NCBI GenBank assembly: GCA_007922195.1
Contig: ML681997.1
Coordinates: 14,159,461 to 14,223,460, forward strand
Direction of reading: 5' to 3'
DNA length: 64,000 nucleotides
Origin: Podocnemis expansa
Lineage: Eukaryota; Chordata; Testudines; Podocnemididae
Part shown: positions 42,251 through 53,891 of the stretch, piece after piece
Layout: the number at the start of each line of letters is the position of its first letter
Numbering within the stretch: the stretch's first letter is position 1
The notes under the pieces: generated by a model
The model's database searches: none
What the model was told of the DNA's origin: nothing
What the model saw: only the letters and a program-made list of their open reading frames with translations
Position numbers and translations under genes: made by a program

Positions 42251-43620
42251 TATGAAGAACAAAAAGGAATCCTGTGGCACTTTTAAAGACTAACAAATGT
42301 ATTTATCGCATGAGCTTTCATGGGAGAAAATCCCACTACGTCAGATGCTTTGAAGACGGAAGGAAAATAAATGCAGGGAAGTAGAAGTCATAGGATCAGG
42401 TCAGACTGTTACAGCAAATCAATTAGTGCTGTAGTTTAGATTCAACAAGTTGTGTGGCACTTTAAGACTAACAGATTTATTTTTTGCATGAGCTTTCGTG
42501 GGAGAAGATCCCACTTCCTCAGATGCTTCGAAGATGGGTGAACTTACAGAAAGGAATGAAACTAAATGCAAGGGGGTGTAAAACATAGGATCAGGTCATA
42601 AAGTAACAGCAAATCAGAGCAGTTTACAGGCTCAAACCATGGGAAGCCTGAAGTCAAATTACCCTTTGTAATNNNNNNNNNNNNNNNNNNNNNNNNNNNN
42701 NNNNNNNNNNNNNNNNNNNNNNNNNNNNNNNNNNNNNNNNNNNNNNNNNNNNNNNNNNNNNNNNNNNNNNNNNNNNNNNNNNNNNNNNNNNNNNNNNNNN
42801 NNNNNNNNNNNNNNNNNNNNNNNNNNNNNNNNNNNNNNNNNNNNNNNNNNNNNNNNNNNNNNNNNNNNNNNNNNNNNNNNNNNNNNNNNNNNNNNNNNNN
42901 NNNNNNNNNNNNNNNNNNNNNNNNNNNNNNNNNNNNNNNNNNNNNNNNNNNNNNNNNNNNNNNNNNNNNNNNNNNNNNNNNNNNNNNNNNNNNNNNNNNN
43001 NNNNNNNNNNNNNNNNNNNNNNNNNNNNNNNNNNNNNNNNNNNNNNNNNNNNNNNNNNNNNNNNNNNNNNNNATCTTCGAAGCATCTGAGGAAGTGGGAT
43101 CTTCTCCCACGAAAGCTCATGCAAAAAATAAATCTGTTAGTCTTAAAGTGCCACACAACTCCTTGTTGTTTTTTCACTGGACTAGACTAACACGGCTATC
43201 CCTTTGGAAATTGACATATAGTAACAGCAAATCAGAGCAGTTTTCAGGCTCAAATCATGGGAAGCCTGAAGTCAAATTACGCTTTGTAATGGGAAAAGAA
43301 CCCATAGTCTCGATTAAGTCTTGCTTTCACAGAATTTAGCTTGCACATTAATTCGAGTTTAGATTCAAACACTGGGGAACAGCTTTGACCTCATCTTCCT
43401 CTATGCTGTAAAAGTCTGACCTGATCTTATGACTTACAGATCCCTGCATTTATTTTCCTCCTATTCTCTAAGCTCCCCCATCTTCAAAGTATCTGAGGAA
43501 GTGGGATTTTACACCACGAAAACTCATTAGATAAATATATTTGTTAGTTTCTAGAAGTGTCACCAGACACCTTACTTGTTTTGTTGACCTAGATTAACAC
43601 AGCTACTACCCCTTTGGAAC
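42251..43620. repeat. complex of foldback retroposon copies with bodies, spanning a gap
   Basis: Left-orientation arms at 42251-42350 and 42446-42535 are each followed by body sequence (AGGATCAGGTCATAAAGTAA, GGGAAGCCTGAAGTCAAATT). After the N gap a right arm (43073-43205) with the tail CTAACACGGCTATCCCTTTG follows. Then comes another 5'-truncated body (43215-43490) and a final right arm (43480-43620, ending GCTACTACCCCTTTGGAAC). The sequences flanking the gap are inverted copies of each other. Confidence 0.8.
42673..43072. other. assembly gap, 400 N
   Basis: A run of N inside the inverted foldback repeat. The true size is unknown. Confidence 0.99.
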
Positions 43621-45160
43621 TTTTCTGCCTGAAAGCATTTAATGAGACACCAGCTACCAAGAAGCCTCATTTTAACTCTGAAGTGGTGTGTGTCATGCTA
43701 GGCCTGAAAAGGCCAAGCCATCTTTGTAAAATACATGACCTAAGGCTAACCTTTGAAGACATATTATATGGAAATGCAATGTATGAGTAGGCTAGTGCTT
43801 TGATATGCATTTGTATTCTTAGTTGTTTCTCGATGGTATTTACAGGTATCCTGTTAGAGGTTAGCAAGGTGACTGAAGTGCTTCTCTATCTGTTACCATT
43901 GTTCTATTGGAAGGGGTCAAGAGGGAACATTAACATCTAAAGGGACCTTTGATGTACCAACTTAAACTGTCTGTTAATGGCACTAATGCAGTTAATTACC
44001 TGGGGTACCCAGGAGGTGAAGGTTTTCCTTCAAAGGACAATGTGTAGTGCTATGCTTCACTTAAGGAAGACCTGGAAACTGTCATCAAAGCCCATGTGAA
44101 GAATTGACCTGCAAATGCCCACCTTGCTAGCTGCAACTATAAAAGGACATTGGGAACTAAACTCCTGGTTCTCACATCTGTCCAAGCTTCTCAGGGAAAG
44201 TTTGGGCCGCAGGATTGAGATCCCAGCCAACACTGGCCTGGAAACTGGCCTGCTAATTCTCATGGGGGAGAATTAGAACAAACTCTACACTTGGATTATT
44301 TGGTCTCTATTCCTATAAACTGGATTACTAACGACTGAAGCTGTGAAACAAGGACTTATCTTCTTTGGACTCTAAATCAGTTGTATGTATGTGATTCACT
44401 TTGACCTTATAACATCTCTCATTTTGTTTCTTTTCTTTTTATATTAAACCTTTAGTTGTAGTTACTAAAGGATTGGCTGGCAGCGTGTTATTTTGGGTAA
44501 GATTCAAGCCTGTATTGTTCTGTGTAATGTGGCTGACCCCTTGGGGTCAGAAGAACCTATTTCTTTAACGGACCTAGTGGCTGTACTGGGGACCGGTGAC
44601 TGGAATGCAGTAAAGGGAGCTGGCTATACTATACGGTAGCTTCTTGATATCCATTGTGGGGGATCAGAAGCATTGTTTGTGACTGGTTGGGGAAGTTTAA
44701 CTCTAGGTAACCCACCAGTGCTGGGAGAATCTGCTCTCCTTTTTGCAGCTTGCCCTGATCTTTGCATATTCAGGTGGTTATCCCAGGAGGCCCGGGTCAC
44801 AGTGTGATCATGCCAAAATCATTTGTGTTGATGCATGGAAGTGAATGAATTAATCCACCAGCTCCCCGGCTGTTGACATACTACCACTGGCTTACAATTT
44901 CTCTTCCCCTGCACCAGGAACATAAGTGAAGAGATGGGCAGTGGATCAGAAAACAATCAGAGGTTAAAAAAATGACCCCGAGCCTGTGGCTCTTTGGTCA
45001 GATGCATTCCATCCAGGTTTCTCCAACAAAGCCAGTGTGGCTGCTGGCTGCCAGTACACTAACTATGCTCTGTCCTCTGTGATGAGGAGGTTTAATGATG
45101 GCAGCCTCAAGCAACTTCTATTTTAAACCTGATTTTAATCTGTGATGGAACACATCTCAA
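43621..45160. other. intron 1 sequence with a possible repeat, unassigned
   Basis: The stretch 43880-44600 includes GGATTGGCTGGCAGCGTGTT just after a TATATTAAACC signal. It looks like an interspersed repeat, but no terminal structure was seen. Confidence 0.4.
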
Positions 45161-45262
45161 ACCAGGAGTCCTGTAGCACTTTTAAAGACTAACAAATTTA
45201 TTTATTGCATGAGCTTTTGTGGGAAAAAACCTCACTTTGTCAGATGCTTTGAAGATGGGGAA
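45160..45262 (-). repeat. foldback retroposon, left-orientation arm
   Basis: CAGGAGTCCTGTAGCACTTT, then TTATTGCATGAGCTTTTGTG, then CTCACTTTGTCAGATGCTTT. Confidence 0.85.
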
Positions 45263-45579
45263 CTTGGCTCCTCATCTGCAGACCTGACACCTAAATCCTT
45301 CTTCCAAATGTATTGCCTCTTTAAAAGAAACAAGGGAATTCCCACACTGGTCTATACTTAAAAATTAGTTTGAAGTAGATCAGGGCTCTGAAAATTTTTA
45401 CACCCCTAGACCCTGTAGATAGGTTGCCCTAACCCCTGGTGTTGCCATGACTAGGTTGGTGGAGGGATTCTTCCATCGACCTAGCTACTCTCACTCAGAG
45501 AGCTGGATTAACTACATTGACAGAAAAACCACTACAGCAGCTATAGCGTAGATTTGGTCAGAGTAAGCTTAGAGTTAAG

Positions 45580-45712
45580 TTCCAGAGGGGTAGCCCTGTT
45601 AGTTTAGTCCAGCAAAAACAAACAAGGAGTCTAGTGGCACTTTTAAAGACTAATAAATTTACTTATTGCATGAGCGTTCGTGGGAGAAAATCCCACTTCA
45701 TTGGTCAAGTGA
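45580..45712 (-). repeat. foldback retroposon, left-orientation arm with full tail
   Basis: It starts GTTCCAGAGGGGTAGCCCTG and TTAGTTTAGTCCAGCAAAAA before ACAAGGAGTCTAGTGGCACT. The tail normally seen only on the right arm is present here in inverse, so the full unit start is TTCCARAGGGGTAGCC. Confidence 0.88.
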
Positions 45713-45901
45713 ACTTCCCCTCAGCACAGTCACGAAGGGTTGGTAGACCCTTGCTGCACAGCTATGTCAATGAATGTTGGAAAAGTGACAGCCCCAACCA
45801 ACATAGTTGTGGCAGCAAAGTCCTTCTGTAGATGCCATTAAAAATCCTGTTGTTCAGGAAGCAGTCTAAGCTATACCAGGAAAAGAACTCTCCTCACAGT
45901 T

Positions 45902-46010
45902 GTATCTGACGAAGGGAGTTGGAGCCCACAAAAGCTTATGCCTGAAGAAATTTGTTAGTCTTTAAGGTGCTGCAGGACTCTTGTTGGTTATTCTGACAGT
46001 ATAAGGTACG
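45902..46010 (+). repeat. foldback retroposon, right arm, second subfamily
   Basis: TCTGACGAAGGGAGTTGGAG, then CCCACAAAAGCTTATGCCTG, then TTTAAGGTGCTGCAGGACTC. It is closest to the copy at 470-646. Confidence 0.8.
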
Positions 46011-46254
46011 TCTTCACTGGGAAGGCTTAGTGATGTAGCAAACTTGCATAGCTATACCAGCAACTCCACCTGTAGCGCAGACAAAGTGAGTCAAAGCCAC
46101 CTATTATCCTGTATCAAATCACATCCTAAAACTACCCTTTGCTGTGATGCCTACAAAAATCTCAACGAGGGTGAGGCAGCTGAAGTGTTTCGACCACTTC
46201 TTGTTGAACAGATTAGTCCCTCCTTGCTACTCCTTCTGTGCACTACATCCAGCT

Positions 46255-46380
46255 CATCTCTCCTTGTATACTTGGTTTCCAAGCTCTTTGAGGGCAGGCA
46301 CTGTTCTTCTGTGTTTGCACAGTACAGCCATGATTCTTAACTGGGTCCTTGAGCGGCTAGTGCAGTACAAATAAATACTG
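46255..46380 (+). repeat. SINE-like 3' tail
   Basis: TTTGAGGGCAGGCACTGTTC, GTGTTTGCACAGTACAGCCA and a tail GTGCAGTACAAATAAATACT. Same tail family as 4866-4970. Confidence 0.55.
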
Positions 46381-46499
46381 AAAAGAGTAGTCAAAGAGAT
46401 CATCTCTTGAGGCAACTTTAAAACCCAGACCAAATGCAATTCACTGACCTTGCATCATAATAGCTACCTGAACTTAGGAGCTCCTTAGCTTTTTAACTT

Positions 46500-46690
46500 T
46501 ATTAATTGATTGATTGAATGATTGACTGAGTCTTATTATTATAGTGCCTAGGATCCCTAGTCATTGGCCATGACCAGATTGTGCTAAGGGCTGTACGCAC
46601 AACAGAAAGGCAGTCCCAGCCCATTGGGTTTACAACCTAAATACCAGACAAGTGACAGACAGATAAGGGGGTACAAGGCAACAATGAGAT
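46500..46690 (-). repeat. amniote interspersed repeat, minus orientation
   Basis: TTATTATTATAGTGCCTAGG, then CAGATTGTGCTAAGGGCTGT, then AAGGCAGTCCCAGCCCATTG and GTTTACAACCTAAATACCAG. It is a widespread reptile/bird repeat; family not named. Confidence 0.65.
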
Positions 46691-47027
46691 AATACTGGTC
46701 AGAATGAGAAGCAATAGTCTTTCATAATGCACTGATCCCACTGCTCAAAAATTGTACCAAATCCATGGTCTCCTCAAGAATAACATTTCTTACAAAGAAA
46801 CCCACTTCGACCATTAAATTCAATTCAATGACACATTCCTGTTCTTGAAGAAAACCTCAGCTCAGTGATAAATTGCCAGTGCTTTGGTTTTCCAACTCTA
46901 CGGTTTGCATAGAACAAGCATCCATTCTGATCCCAAGAAATGAGGCAGTTGAGCTTGGAGCAGCATTTTTTGTGATTCAGTGAGGGCAACCTAGTGCCAG
47001 CTATAGATGCAGCTAGGTTGTTTGGAG

Positions 47028-47130
47028 GAACCCATCTTCGAAGTGTCTGATGAAGTGGGATTTTCTCCCATGAAAGCTCATGCAATAAATAGATGTGTTA
47101 GTCTTTAAGTGCCACAGAACTCCTTGTCTG
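47028..47130 (+). repeat. foldback retroposon, single right arm
   Basis: ATCTTCGAAGTGTCTGATGA, then AGTGGGATTTTCTCCCATGA, then AAGTGCCACAGAACTCCTTG. Confidence 0.87.
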
Positions 47131-47282
47131 TCTCCATCAACCTTGTTACCATTCCTCAGAAGGGTGCATTTGTTCCTGCAACGGAAAAGCTCCACTGTCA
47201 CTGTAGTAACTGTCTAAATTACATGGCGATAGTGGTCAGGCTGTAGCCACTGTAGGGCTTGTAGCACAGACATACACATAGC

Positions 47283-47765
47283 TCTGGCCTACACTGCAGG
47301 AGTTTTGGTGGCAGTCAAAAAGAGATACTCAAGTTACTTTAAATAACTTGTGTATCTCCTTTCAACTGCCTAACGCCTACCTACCACAGTGTCTTCAATG
47401 CGTTGAATCAACAGGAATGCCCTCCCAACAACTCAGCACTATGCTATTTGATGGATGGTCTTCAGGAATTGACTTCCCGATTGACTGACAGAGCCCTAAC
47501 AGGATGATCGATCTGACGGTGGCAAATTTGCTGCCATCAGCAAAGATATGCCCACAGACACCATTAGTATCTTCAGTTCTCCCATAGTCAATCTGTAGCT
47601 CCAATGCTTTCTCCATCAATGGAAAGGGATTTTTCCACTGATGTCATTAGGGTGACAAAAATATCCTTTCACCTACACCAGGATTAGGTTGATCTAAATA
47701 CTGCTCTCAGACATAACGGTTCCACAGGTAGGTCCATCTAAATATCTAGCAGTAGACCAGGCCTA
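47283..47765. repeat. hairpin-bearing MITE-like repeat, copy B
   Basis: CTACACTGCAGGAGTTTTGG leads to a first hairpin (GAGATACTCAAGTTA with TAACTTGTGTATCTC, 47325-47365) and a last hairpin (CTGACGGTGGC with GCTGCCATCAG, about 47511-47540). It matches copies A and C in order. The middle hairpin is not clear here. Confidence 0.6.
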
Positions 47766-49316
47766 ACTGCTGACTGCTCAAGCTGTTTGTCAGGCAAATT
47801 TGCTGGTTACAGATCTCCCTCCTCCTGATGTGATGATGACTACAGATCTGTGTGTTTGCGTGTGTTAAATTTTTGAGATTGAGGAAGTTAATTTAAAAAT
47901 GTGAGACAAGCAGGGATAAACGTCAACGGTGACTAATTTCTAACTGTTTTCTCTGGAAGGGTTAGCAAATATTTTTTTCTAAAAGCCCTTGCAGAAAATT
48001 TATTGCTTTCTAAGCTCCAATTACAGTAAACTTTGGTAATTTAATTCAATCACTCATGTGCAAAATGGAGAGATTTTAATTTTGCTTTTAGCAAAAATCC
48101 CAGTGCTTACTTAACTAAGGGATCTCACTGGTGGCTCCATAATTTATTATGTAGTCTGGTTACACAACAGACACATGGCATGATAAACTAATTACATATA
48201 AATAAGCTAATTTTGCCTTTAAAATTGGATTATTTCTAGTTATGGTAATCATTGTCTTCTTGCCACTATTTACATGACTTATCAGCCCCATCCATGTAGT
48301 TTAGATGGCTCTTGTAAGTTGAGTGTTAAGAATTTTAGAAGCTAGTGCACAGCACATTTCCAGCGGGCACAGGCCCAGCAACTTGGCAGATGTGACATAG
48401 GTGTTCTGTTTGGCTGATCTAGGCAGAAGACTGATCTGCTGTCAAATATTTGCCCAGACTGGAATCAGTTACAGAAGTAATATATATCTCCCTAACTCTC
48501 TTTGTAGTAAACTACCCAGACCTTAGCAACAGTATAGAAATGCTACTCATTATGACTCTTATGGGTAAACCAGATCATGCTAACTCAGTACCTATTTATG
48601 AGAGCTAGGGCATTGCAAGAAGTAACCTTGATGCTTCAGTAGATGACACTCTTTTCTCTTACCAAGCATTGAACCAACACCTCTGCACTCCGTTGTTCCT
48701 GCCGTGGTGCTAGAGGGGTTATTTTCAAATGAAGTGCCCTTGCTGCAAATGTGCATGGAGGGGAAACTGTGAGGATACAGGTCCTGCTATTTTTAAGGAA
48801 GCAAAGGAATGTGGTCTCTTTGGCACCGTACCTCCTGCGCTTCTCTCTAGCATTCCCTTCATAAGAGCATCTATTTGGGTAACTAGGGGTACATGGATGC
48901 CACAAACAAAAAGCTAAAAGCTCCTCCCTGAGTCTACAGGAAGGGGCAACCAAGCACAGCACCAGCTAAATCAGGGGACAACTGATAAGGAACAGGCATA
49001 GCATGGGGGTCAGAGAGTCAAAATAAGGGAATTGGAAGAGGGCACTGAGCAGAGAACCCAGGACAGCTCCCAATGCTCCTTGAAGAGGCCAAGAACTCGA
49101 CAGATGCGGCCCAAAGGAACTCTGCTTGGAGGCACGAGCAGACAGAGGAACAGAGGTAGGCCCCACAGTTGCAGCGCACTTCCCCAGCCAACATCTTCTC
49201 CCTAGTGTTATAAATGGCCATGTTGGTCAAGGTGAGGAGGAGATTAACGAGGAGGTCCCACAACTTTTCTTCAAAAGAGCAAGGAGGCAGGAAACGCCTA
49301 CGGGTAGCTGGTTGGG
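47766..49316. other. intron 1 sequence, nothing assigned
   Basis: No recognised repeat or coding similarity on either strand. Confidence 0.5.
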
Positions 49317-49328
49317 TAACAGATAAAG

Positions 49329-49579
49329 AAACAAGGAGTCGTGTGACACGTTAAGACTAACAGATTTATTTTTTGCATGAGCTTTCGTGGGAGAAAATCC
49401 CACTTCGTCAGATGCTTTGAAGTGAACTTACAGAGCTCACCCATCTTTGAAGCATCTGACGAAGTGGGATTTTCTCCCACAAAAGCTCATGCAAAAAATA
49501 AATCTGTTAGTTTTAATGTGCCACACGACTCCTTGTTTTTTTTGCTGGACTAGACTGACACGGCTATCCCTTTGGAAAT
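49329..49579. repeat. foldback retroposon with 12-bp target-site duplication
   Basis: The left arm begins ACAAGGAGTCGTGTGACACG and the right arm is its inverse, ending GCTGGACTAGACTGACACGG then CTATCCCTTTGG. TAACAGATAAAG occurs exactly at 49317-49328 and 49580-49591. The central spacer is about 25 bp (AGTGAACTTACAGAGCTCAC). Confidence 0.94.
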
Positions 49580-49591
49580 TAACAGATAAAG

Positions 49592-50379
49592 TATGGCCTA
49601 TGGCAGGGAAAGGTCTGCTCCTAGTCACTCCAGGGCTGAGGAACTAGTGAAGATGGGATATTTTTTAGCTTTGGTATCTGGCTGTCTAAAAATCACTCTG
49701 GCTTGTTTCTTTATAAACAATGCACCTTGAGCACTTCTGAAGCCTGAAGGAGGAAGAAAAAGGCTATAAAACCATTTTTCTGTTCCACCTACTGAATCTC
49801 TTCACCTGCTTTCACCTCCCTGGAAGACGGAAATCATGGAGATTCCAACCTATGTACATGTTTGTATGTTAGTAACATTACAGACCTCTCGTCCTCACAA
49901 TAGCCACTTATGCCATCTTTTGGTAAACTATGCTCTGTAAGTACACTCTGTATGGAACATTATAGGGACAAATTGGGAAAATCTGGTGCATAATGAGGAC
50001 TAAATAAACTATAATGGCTTTACTGCTGCCGAAACATGCATGGATATTCACCCAAGAAGTGAATATTCATACAGAGTCTAGACACTCCCCAGACATCACT
50101 ATGACCAAAAAATATTTGTAAAGATGTTCACAAATGAAAGGGGCACAAATAGAACAGAGCCAAACAGCAACTCTCAATTTGAATGAACATTTGTGGACAC
50201 TATACTGAACAAGAACTGTCGTCTTAGTCATAGTAAATGGCTTAATTACACACGCCCTGTCAACACACACACACCCCTGTTCAAACAAGAATGCCATGAC
50301 ATACCAGTTCTTTGAAGTGACTTTGGATCCTTTCTCTCTTCCACTGCACTTTATTGTTTGCAGTGCTGCTGTAGCTGTG
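49592..50379. other. intron 1 sequence, nothing assigned
   Basis: Contains a short (CA)n tract at about 50258-50275; otherwise nothing recognised. Confidence 0.5.
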
Positions 50380-50575
50380 TCAGTCCCAAGATATTAGAGA
50401 GACAAGGTGTGAGGTATTATCTGTTATTGAACCAAATTCTGTTAATGAGACAAGCTTTTGCGCTAATGCAGACCCAAAAAAAGAGCTCTGTGTAAGCTCA
50501 AAAGCTAGCCTCTCTCAACAGAAATTGGTCTAATAAAAGTTATTTCCTCATCTACCTTATCTCTCTAAATGCACT
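50360..50575. repeat. second foldback repeat family (paired arms)
   Basis: The left arm CTGTAGCTGTGTCAGTCCCA, AGAGAGACAAGGTGTGAGGT and GACAAGCTTTTGCGCTAATG is followed by a right arm that inverts it. The right arm has AGAGCTCTGTGTAAGCTCAA, AATTGGTCTAATAAAAGTTA and CTACCTTATCTCTCT. The outer GTAGCTGTGTCAGTC resembles the GTAGCCGTGTTAGTC start of the first foldback family. Confidence 0.8.
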
Positions 50576-51344
50576 TTATTTGAAGCATTGTTTACATAGG
50601 AACACTATGAGGAGTAGCTAGTGAGCATGCTCAGTCACTGATTTTAAAAGTGAAGCATCTGAGCTGTTTGAACACATTTCTTTTATAAAGTAGAAAAGGA
50701 CTTTAATATGGCTGAGACACTAATCCCCTTCGAAGATGCTTTTAAATTAATCCAATTACTTTCTCTAGAACCAAATGGAAAAGTTTGAAGTCAGTTTAAA
50801 AAACTTATTTATGTTGCAGTTCTGTAATTCTAAAATATCTTGGTTAATTTTAACCCTTCCACTGCTCTGCTTCAAACTTTACATCAATGGGGGATCAATT
50901 ATTTCAGACATCAGTTTGGGAAGAAACTCCTGGAATTGTCTCTCTCAAACAATTAAAAAAAATGTTAACTCAAGGTCTTGTAACTGTGATGATAAGCAGG
51001 ATGGATTGAAAGCAAAGTGATTTATGAGAAACCTTTATAATCAATCTGGGAAACAAAATGTCTTTACTATAAATAATGTTTAAAGTTATATGCAATGTGT
51101 TTCTATTACTAACAATATCTTGTTCTTTCATTGTGCCTTCTGTGCAAAGATCTCAAGAACTTCATAAATGATTCGTTGGCATTATTAAACTCTGTCTTTG
51201 CAAATAAATTAAAAAGTGGGTTGTTACCTTGGCCAGATCCTCAGCTGGTTAAATAGGCAGAGCTCCATTGCTACTGTGGAAAAACAAAATGAATTCTTCC
51301 CAGCTGAGGATGTGAGGAAGGTTCCCAAACCTGAGTATCTGTTC

Positions 51345-51985
51345 CAGATCTAAGGTGTCATTAGAAGAGATTTTAGAACAAACTGATAAATTAAACAGTA
51401 ATAAGTCACCAGGGCCAGATGGTATCCAGCCAAGAGTTCTAAAGAAACTCACATGTGAAATTGAGGAGTTATTAACTGTGTTATGTAATCTATCATTTAA
51501 ATCAGCTTCTGTGCCAGATGACTAGGCAATAGCTAATGTGATGCCAATTTTTTAAAAAAGGCTCCAGAGGCTACCCTGGCAATTACAGGCAAGTAAGCCT
51601 AATTTTAGTACCAGGTAAACTGGTTGAAACTACAGTAAAGAACACAATTATCAGACACATAGCTGAATGTGATTTGTTCGGGAAGAGTCAGCAAGGTTTC
51701 TGGAAAGGGAAATCTTGCCTCACCAATCTATTAAAATTCTTTGTGGGTGTCAACAAGCATGTGAACAACATTGATCTCGTGAGTATAATGTCAAAGACTT
51801 TCTGAAAATCTAAGTACGAGTCCCTTTACCAAAGGCTCCTAAGTAAAGTAAGTTGTCCTGGTAGAAGAGGGAAGGCTCTCTCCTGGATCAGTAACTGTTT
51901 AAAAGACAGGAAACAAAGGGTAGGAATAAATGCTCAGTTTTCAGAACGGCAAGAGTTAAATAATGATGGGCAGTGTGGTCAGGTT
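51345..51985 (+). mobile_element. CR1 LINE RT fragment
   Basis: The frame reads ...NSNKSPGPDGIQPRVLKKLT and CEIEELLTVLCNLSFKSASV, the CR1 RT entry motif. Then come FGKSQQGFWKGKSCLTNLLK-type sequence and a decayed catalytic neighbourhood. It is cut at both ends, with stops and shifts. Confidence 0.9.
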
Positions 51986-51989
51986 ACAA

Positions 51990-52090
51990 AGGGGCAGCTG
52001 TGTTAGTCTAGTTCAGCAAAACAAAGAAGGAATCCTGGGACACTTTTAAAGACCAAAGGACTTCGTTGTTTTGCTGGACTAGATGGATGA
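51990..52090. repeat. collapsed foldback retroposon copy
   Basis: TTACAAAGGGGCAGCTGTGT and TAGTCTAGTTCAGCAAAACA start a left arm through GGAATCCTGGGACACTTTTA. It jumps after AAAGACCAAAGGACTTC to the inverse tail GTTGTTTTGCTGGACTAGAT. The stem is largely deleted. Confidence 0.7.
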
Positions 52091-53066
52091 CCCACCATAG
52101 CCATTCTTACTGAAGTCTAAGAAGCTGCACCACTTTACACCAGTTAAGTAGCTGGCTTTCTCTATCTAGCCTAATTATAGAAAACACTGGGTTTGTCCAA
52201 TATCTTTAAACGAATAAATAAAATAACATGTTCTATTAAAGCAGTCCAGCTCTATAAACATGAATTACACCAATGCTTTCTTATGAATGTACCCCGAATG
52301 GCTTGGCACTTGTGTTGACTTCCTAGTCAATTTGAGAAAGTTGAAGTCACTTGGCCTTGTGATAGAGCCCCTCCCACTCTCTTAGGGTATTCTTGCAGTG
52401 CTATTAGACACCCTCATATGGCCCAGGCCAGCTGACTCAAGCTAGCCACACTTGGGCTAAGCCACTAAGGAGCTATTTAATTGCAGCATCCTGGAATCTA
52501 GGACCATGTGAGGTGGGCAGGTGCCTCAGTTCAGGCTGTAGTTTGAGCTCAAACACCTACACCGCACTTAAATAGCTCTGCAGATTGAGTCTGGCAACAC
52601 TTAGCCAGCTAGTGCTGGTCAGATACAGGTGTCTAACTGCACTGTAAAAATAGCATTATGGTACAGTGCTTATGGCCAGATTAGCAGTCAGTAACACATG
52701 CAAAAATGCAGTGAACTCCAGTTTCTAGACAGGAAAAACAGTAAGTTTGAGAAGAGCAGAATTTGTCTCCAGACTTTCAAAGGCTGCAAGTATGCCTCAG
52801 AGGTGGTAACACTGAACAGCTAACAAATAAATACTGGATATTTTGTTCTGCTGTTTGGTGTCTGGAGTCCATTCTTGTACAAGCAAATGCTGTGCATTAA
52901 CCCCTCTTATCTTCAGTGGGATCAGATATCGGCCCTTAGAAAACAAGCATAATAGAGAGGAATGGAGTAATTCAGCATTGCTACTAGAAACTGCAAATAA
53001 ATAAGTGAAAAGCCACATTTCTTTGATTAAAATGGAGAGAAATGACTTAGTTGTTTCTGTTTTTTA
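52091..53066. other. intron 1 sequence, nothing assigned
   Basis: No recognised repeat or coding similarity. Confidence 0.5.
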
Positions 53067-53074
53067 ACATAAGG

Positions 53075-53252
53075 CACCGTTTCCCAACCAGCCTAAGCAG
53101 GTGTGCCATGGAATTTTTTGAAAAACTACTCAAACAGTTCTGGATTGGCTCATGAATATTCATGAGTTCATCTGGCAACTATATGGTGGTATGCCTCAAA
53201 ATAATTAAAGGTGTCAAGGTGTTCCATGCAGAGAAAAGGTTGGGAACCATGG
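53075..53252. mobile_element. hAT-type MITE
   Basis: CACCGTTTCCCAACCAGCCT at the left and AAGGTTGGGAACCATGG at the right are inverted. Octamers acataagg (53067-53074) and acataggg (53253-53260) agree at 7 of 8 bases. Confidence 0.72.
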
Positions 53253-53891
53253 ACATAGGGTGTATTTATTTCTGCAGTTCAGCCCAGTGGTCCTGTCTGT
53301 GTATTAGCTCCTAAGAACGAGGCAAGTCAATGTTTGCTTCACAGTATCTGAGTATGACTCACTAATATCCTGCATGGATATTGAAATCTACTTTTCTTAC
53401 TCCAACAAGCTTTTTATTCCCACTATGTCTAAGTTCTAGATGTGGCTGTACTTAGACCAACTAGTTTCAAAAGTTTTTAATAGCAGAAGTAATTAATCTA
53501 ATTGACAGTGATTTTTTTTTTTTGGCAACTGTTAGCATTTTTTTATCTGAGAATACACAAAAGTGCAGATTGTAGAGCATTTATAATGGTGAGCAATTAC
53601 TCACACAGACAATCCTCTGGAAATCAACAGCAGTATCCAAGAGCTCAACAATGTGAGCAAAAGTTCTGCAATCTGGCCCAGAAAGCACCTGGAGTCGTTG
53701 GCTATTTTATTTATGTTGCATCTATAATTTATTACGAACAGCTGGACAGACCTCTGTGCAGTTTTGTGCTAGAGCATTATATGTTGGCTGAATACTGCAA
53801 TCCACACCCAGATTGCAAATGCTCTGAGGCAGGCACACATTTTTAACCATCTTTATTCCAGCTAGGCATGTAAAATATTTAATGGTTAAAC

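Noticed and set aside
42562..43177. Frames of 156-182 codons through the 400-N gap
   Set aside because: Almost all residues are unknown; these are artefacts of the gap within a repeat.
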